6,087 nt of DNA from Nitrospira lenta (GTDB lineage: Bacteria; Nitrospirota; Nitrospiria; Nitrospirales; Nitrospiraceae), in NCBI GenBank assembly GCA_945906715.1, contig CAMDRK010000166.1, forward strand, positions 1 to 6,087, written 5' to 3'. Shown here piece after piece: positions 4,938-6,087 of this stretch. Within the stretch, counting starts at the first letter, position 1; every line of letters starts with the position of its first letter. Position numbers and translations under genes: made by a program. The notes beneath the pieces were generated by a model. The model was given only the letters and a program-made list of their open reading frames with translations. It made no database searches and had not been told where the DNA came from.

Positions 4938-5891
4938 TCAATGCGCCTGCGGAGACGCGATCTTCACGAGAGACCCGCGCTTCTTGCAGAACGCTTCGAC
5001 CTTATTCGCAATCTCGTGATAACACTCAGCCGTTGGCGAGTCGGAATTGAACATGGCAAAGGGCTCCCCGGCATCGGACTGGATCACGACGTCGGGGTCG
5101 AGCGGGATGCGTCCGAGGAAGGGTACACCCATGTCAATTGCAGAGGCTTCCCCGCCGCCCTTGCGGAAGACCTCAATGTGGTTGTGGCAATGAGGGCACT
5201 CCAACCCGCTCATGTTCTCGATGATCCCGATGATCGGGACTTCGCTGTCCTTACAGAACGTCACCGACTTGCGAGAATCCAACAAGGCCACTTCCTGCGG
5301 CGTCGTCACGATGACCGCGCCGCTGACATTCCCGAGCAAATCGATGGTCGTCACCGATTCGTTGCCGGTTCCGGGAGGCAAATCGACAAATAAAAAATTC
5401 AGATCCTGCCACTCGACCCCGCCCAAGAGCTGGTTGATGAACTCATACTTGTACGCATCGCGCCAGATGATCGGATCGTCTGAGTTCTGCAACAAGAAGG
5501 ACATCGAGGCGATTTTGAGGTTGTAGGCCTGAAACGGAATGATCCCGCCGGAGCTGCTGATCTTCAACTTCTGCCCTTCGGCCCCTACCATCTTGGGAAT
5601 GTTCGGGCCATGGATGTCCATGTCGCAGATACCGACGTGCCACCCTTTGAGCGCAAGACTCACGGCAAGGTTCGTCGTACAGGTGCTTTTCCCAACCCCC
5701 CCCTTGTTGCTCATGATGAGCACTTTGTATTCGATCCGCTCCATCCGTTTGGCCACCAGCCAACGACTGTGCCCCTCCTTGTCCTTCTGGCAGGTTTCGT
5801 TTTCATCGCAGATCGCGCAGGCCCACATGTAAACGCAAGCGTCGCTGCCGCCGGAGCTGGGAGGTTGAATGACGTTCAATTCACGAGCCAT
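4938..5891 (-). CDS. mrp: Mrp/Nbp35-type iron-sulfur cluster carrier ATPase, 317 aa
   Basis: This is a cytosolic P-loop ATPase that holds and transfers Fe-S clusters to apoproteins (Mrp/ApbC/Nbp35 family). The deviant Walker A is NKGGVGKST at 62-70, preceded by VLIMS; DMDIHGPNIPK follows at 90-100; the Walker B-like strand FLFVDLPPGTG has Asp170. The bridging-cluster motif CPHC is at 232-235. Unlike the common bacterial Mrp, it has no DUF59 (FeS assembly P) domain. Instead the N-terminus has Cys19, Cys25, Cys28 and Cys34; the C-x2-C-x5-C part matches the N-terminal [4Fe-4S] motif of Nbp35, while the first Cys is closer than the 13-residue spacing of the eukaryotic form. The ATG at 5891 is preferred because it retains these cysteines, although only a weak GA-rich site precedes it. 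It lies 13 bases upstream of moeA, suggesting Fe-S supply to molybdoenzymes or their biosynthesis. Confidence 0.93.
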   Translation of the reverse strand: MARELNVIQPPSSGGSDACVYMWACAICDENETCQKDKEGHSRWLVAKRMERIEYKVLIMSNKGGVGKSTCTTNLAVSLALKGWHVGICDMDIHGPNIPKMVGAEGQKLKISSSGGIIPFQAYNLKIASMSFLLQNSDDPIIWRDAYKYEFINQLLGGVEWQDLNFLFVDLPPGTGNESVTTIDLLGNVSGAVIVTTPQEVALLDSRKSVTFCKDSEVPIIGIIENMSGLECPHCHNHIEVFRKGGGEASAIDMGVPFLGRIPLDPDVVIQSDAGEPFAMFNSDSPTAECYHEIANKVEAFCKKRGSLVKIASPQAH

Positions 5892-5936
5892 GTATCTTCT
5901 TTCTGTAAATCGTTACACCCGATCTTCGCGTTCTTG
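5892..5936 (-). other. Spacer upstream of mrp
   Basis: This is a 45-base gap between the partial upstream gene and mrp. It contains no heptamer array, no clear promoter and only a weak GA-rich ribosome site near 5898-5906. This suggests read-through from upstream rather than a promoter for mrp. Confidence 0.4.
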
Positions 5937-6087
5937 TCATCGCCGTCGATCTGTCGGCACGCCGACGTAATCGCTGTCCCCCACGTTAGGGATCCCCACC
6001 GACGGCGCCTTGCCGTTTCCTGCCGCCGCGGTAGCCATTGCCGGCATACCAGCCCCCTCCTCCGCCGGCTTCTTTTTGTTGAAAAAC
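5937..6087 (-). CDS. C-terminal end of an unrecognised protein, cut by the window edge
   Basis: A minus-strand frame is open from the window edge to a TGA at 5937-5939, giving 49 complete codons. It begins FFNKKKPAEEG, passes through an Ala/Gly/Pro-rich stretch and ends GDSDYVGVPTDRRR. I prefer this frame because roughly 70% of its third positions are G or C, as in the neighbouring genes; the Gly-rich frame that stops near 5985 and the Arg-rich frame that runs on into mrp look like shadows. No domain is visible and I do not recognise it; the composition suggests a disordered tail. It ends 45 bases upstream of mrp on the same strand, so it could head the same operon. Confidence 0.5.
   Translation of the reverse strand, partial: FFNKKKPAEEGAGMPAMATAAAGNGKAPSVGIPNVGDSDYVGVPTDRRR

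Noticed and set aside
4698..5393. 231-residue plus-strand open frame
   Set aside because: It lies antisense across moeA and mrp, both of which have full family motifs, and its sequence has no recognisable domain; it is a shadow of GC-rich coding DNA.

Overview
This window most resembles a chromosomal segment from a Nitrospira-like bacterium (Nitrospirota). That placement is an inference from gene style and from heptanucleotide repeats in the intergenic gaps, not from a marker gene. The DNA is moderately GC-rich and almost every gene lies on the minus strand. No rRNA, tRNA, CRISPR array, insertion sequence, integrase or phage gene is visible.

Layout from left to right: bases 1-491 (+) hold the C-terminal end of a protein with a phospho-receiver domain, cut by the window edge. 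It converges on a small glycine-tailed RRM RNA-binding protein at 548-880 (-). That gene has a perfect Shine-Dalgarno sequence, a roughly 190-base leader containing a strong hairpin, and a candidate promoter overlapped by two palindromes. Next come an ABC-2 type exporter permease (1220-2011, -) and its ATPase (2112-2840, -). Then, reading right to left along the minus-strand transcript, come an Mrp/Nbp35-type iron-sulfur carrier ATPase (4938-5891), the molybdenum insertase MoeA (3623-4924) and MobB (2999-3532). The right edge (5937-6087, -) holds the C-terminus of an unrecognised protein.

The mrp-moeA-mobB block is a plausible cofactor-supply unit. MoeA inserts molybdate into molybdopterin, MobB is a GTPase adapter for the bis-MGD (guanine dinucleotide) form of the cofactor, and Mrp/Nbp35 ATPases deliver Fe-S clusters. 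Molybdoenzymes of the DMSO-reductase family need both kinds of cofactor. mrp and moeA are only 13 bases apart and probably translated together. The ABC pair downstream may be in the same transcript, but its substrate cannot be read from the sequence.

The least expected structure is in the spacers. Three successive gaps (2012-2111, 2841-2998, 3533-3622) each carry tandem 7-base units followed by an inverted array of complementary 7-base units, so each transcribed spacer could form a long imperfect hairpin. The unit sequence differs from gap to gap but the architecture is the same. One array runs into the 3' end of mobB and supplies its stop codon. Another lies directly upstream of the mobB start, where no Shine-Dalgarno sequence is found.
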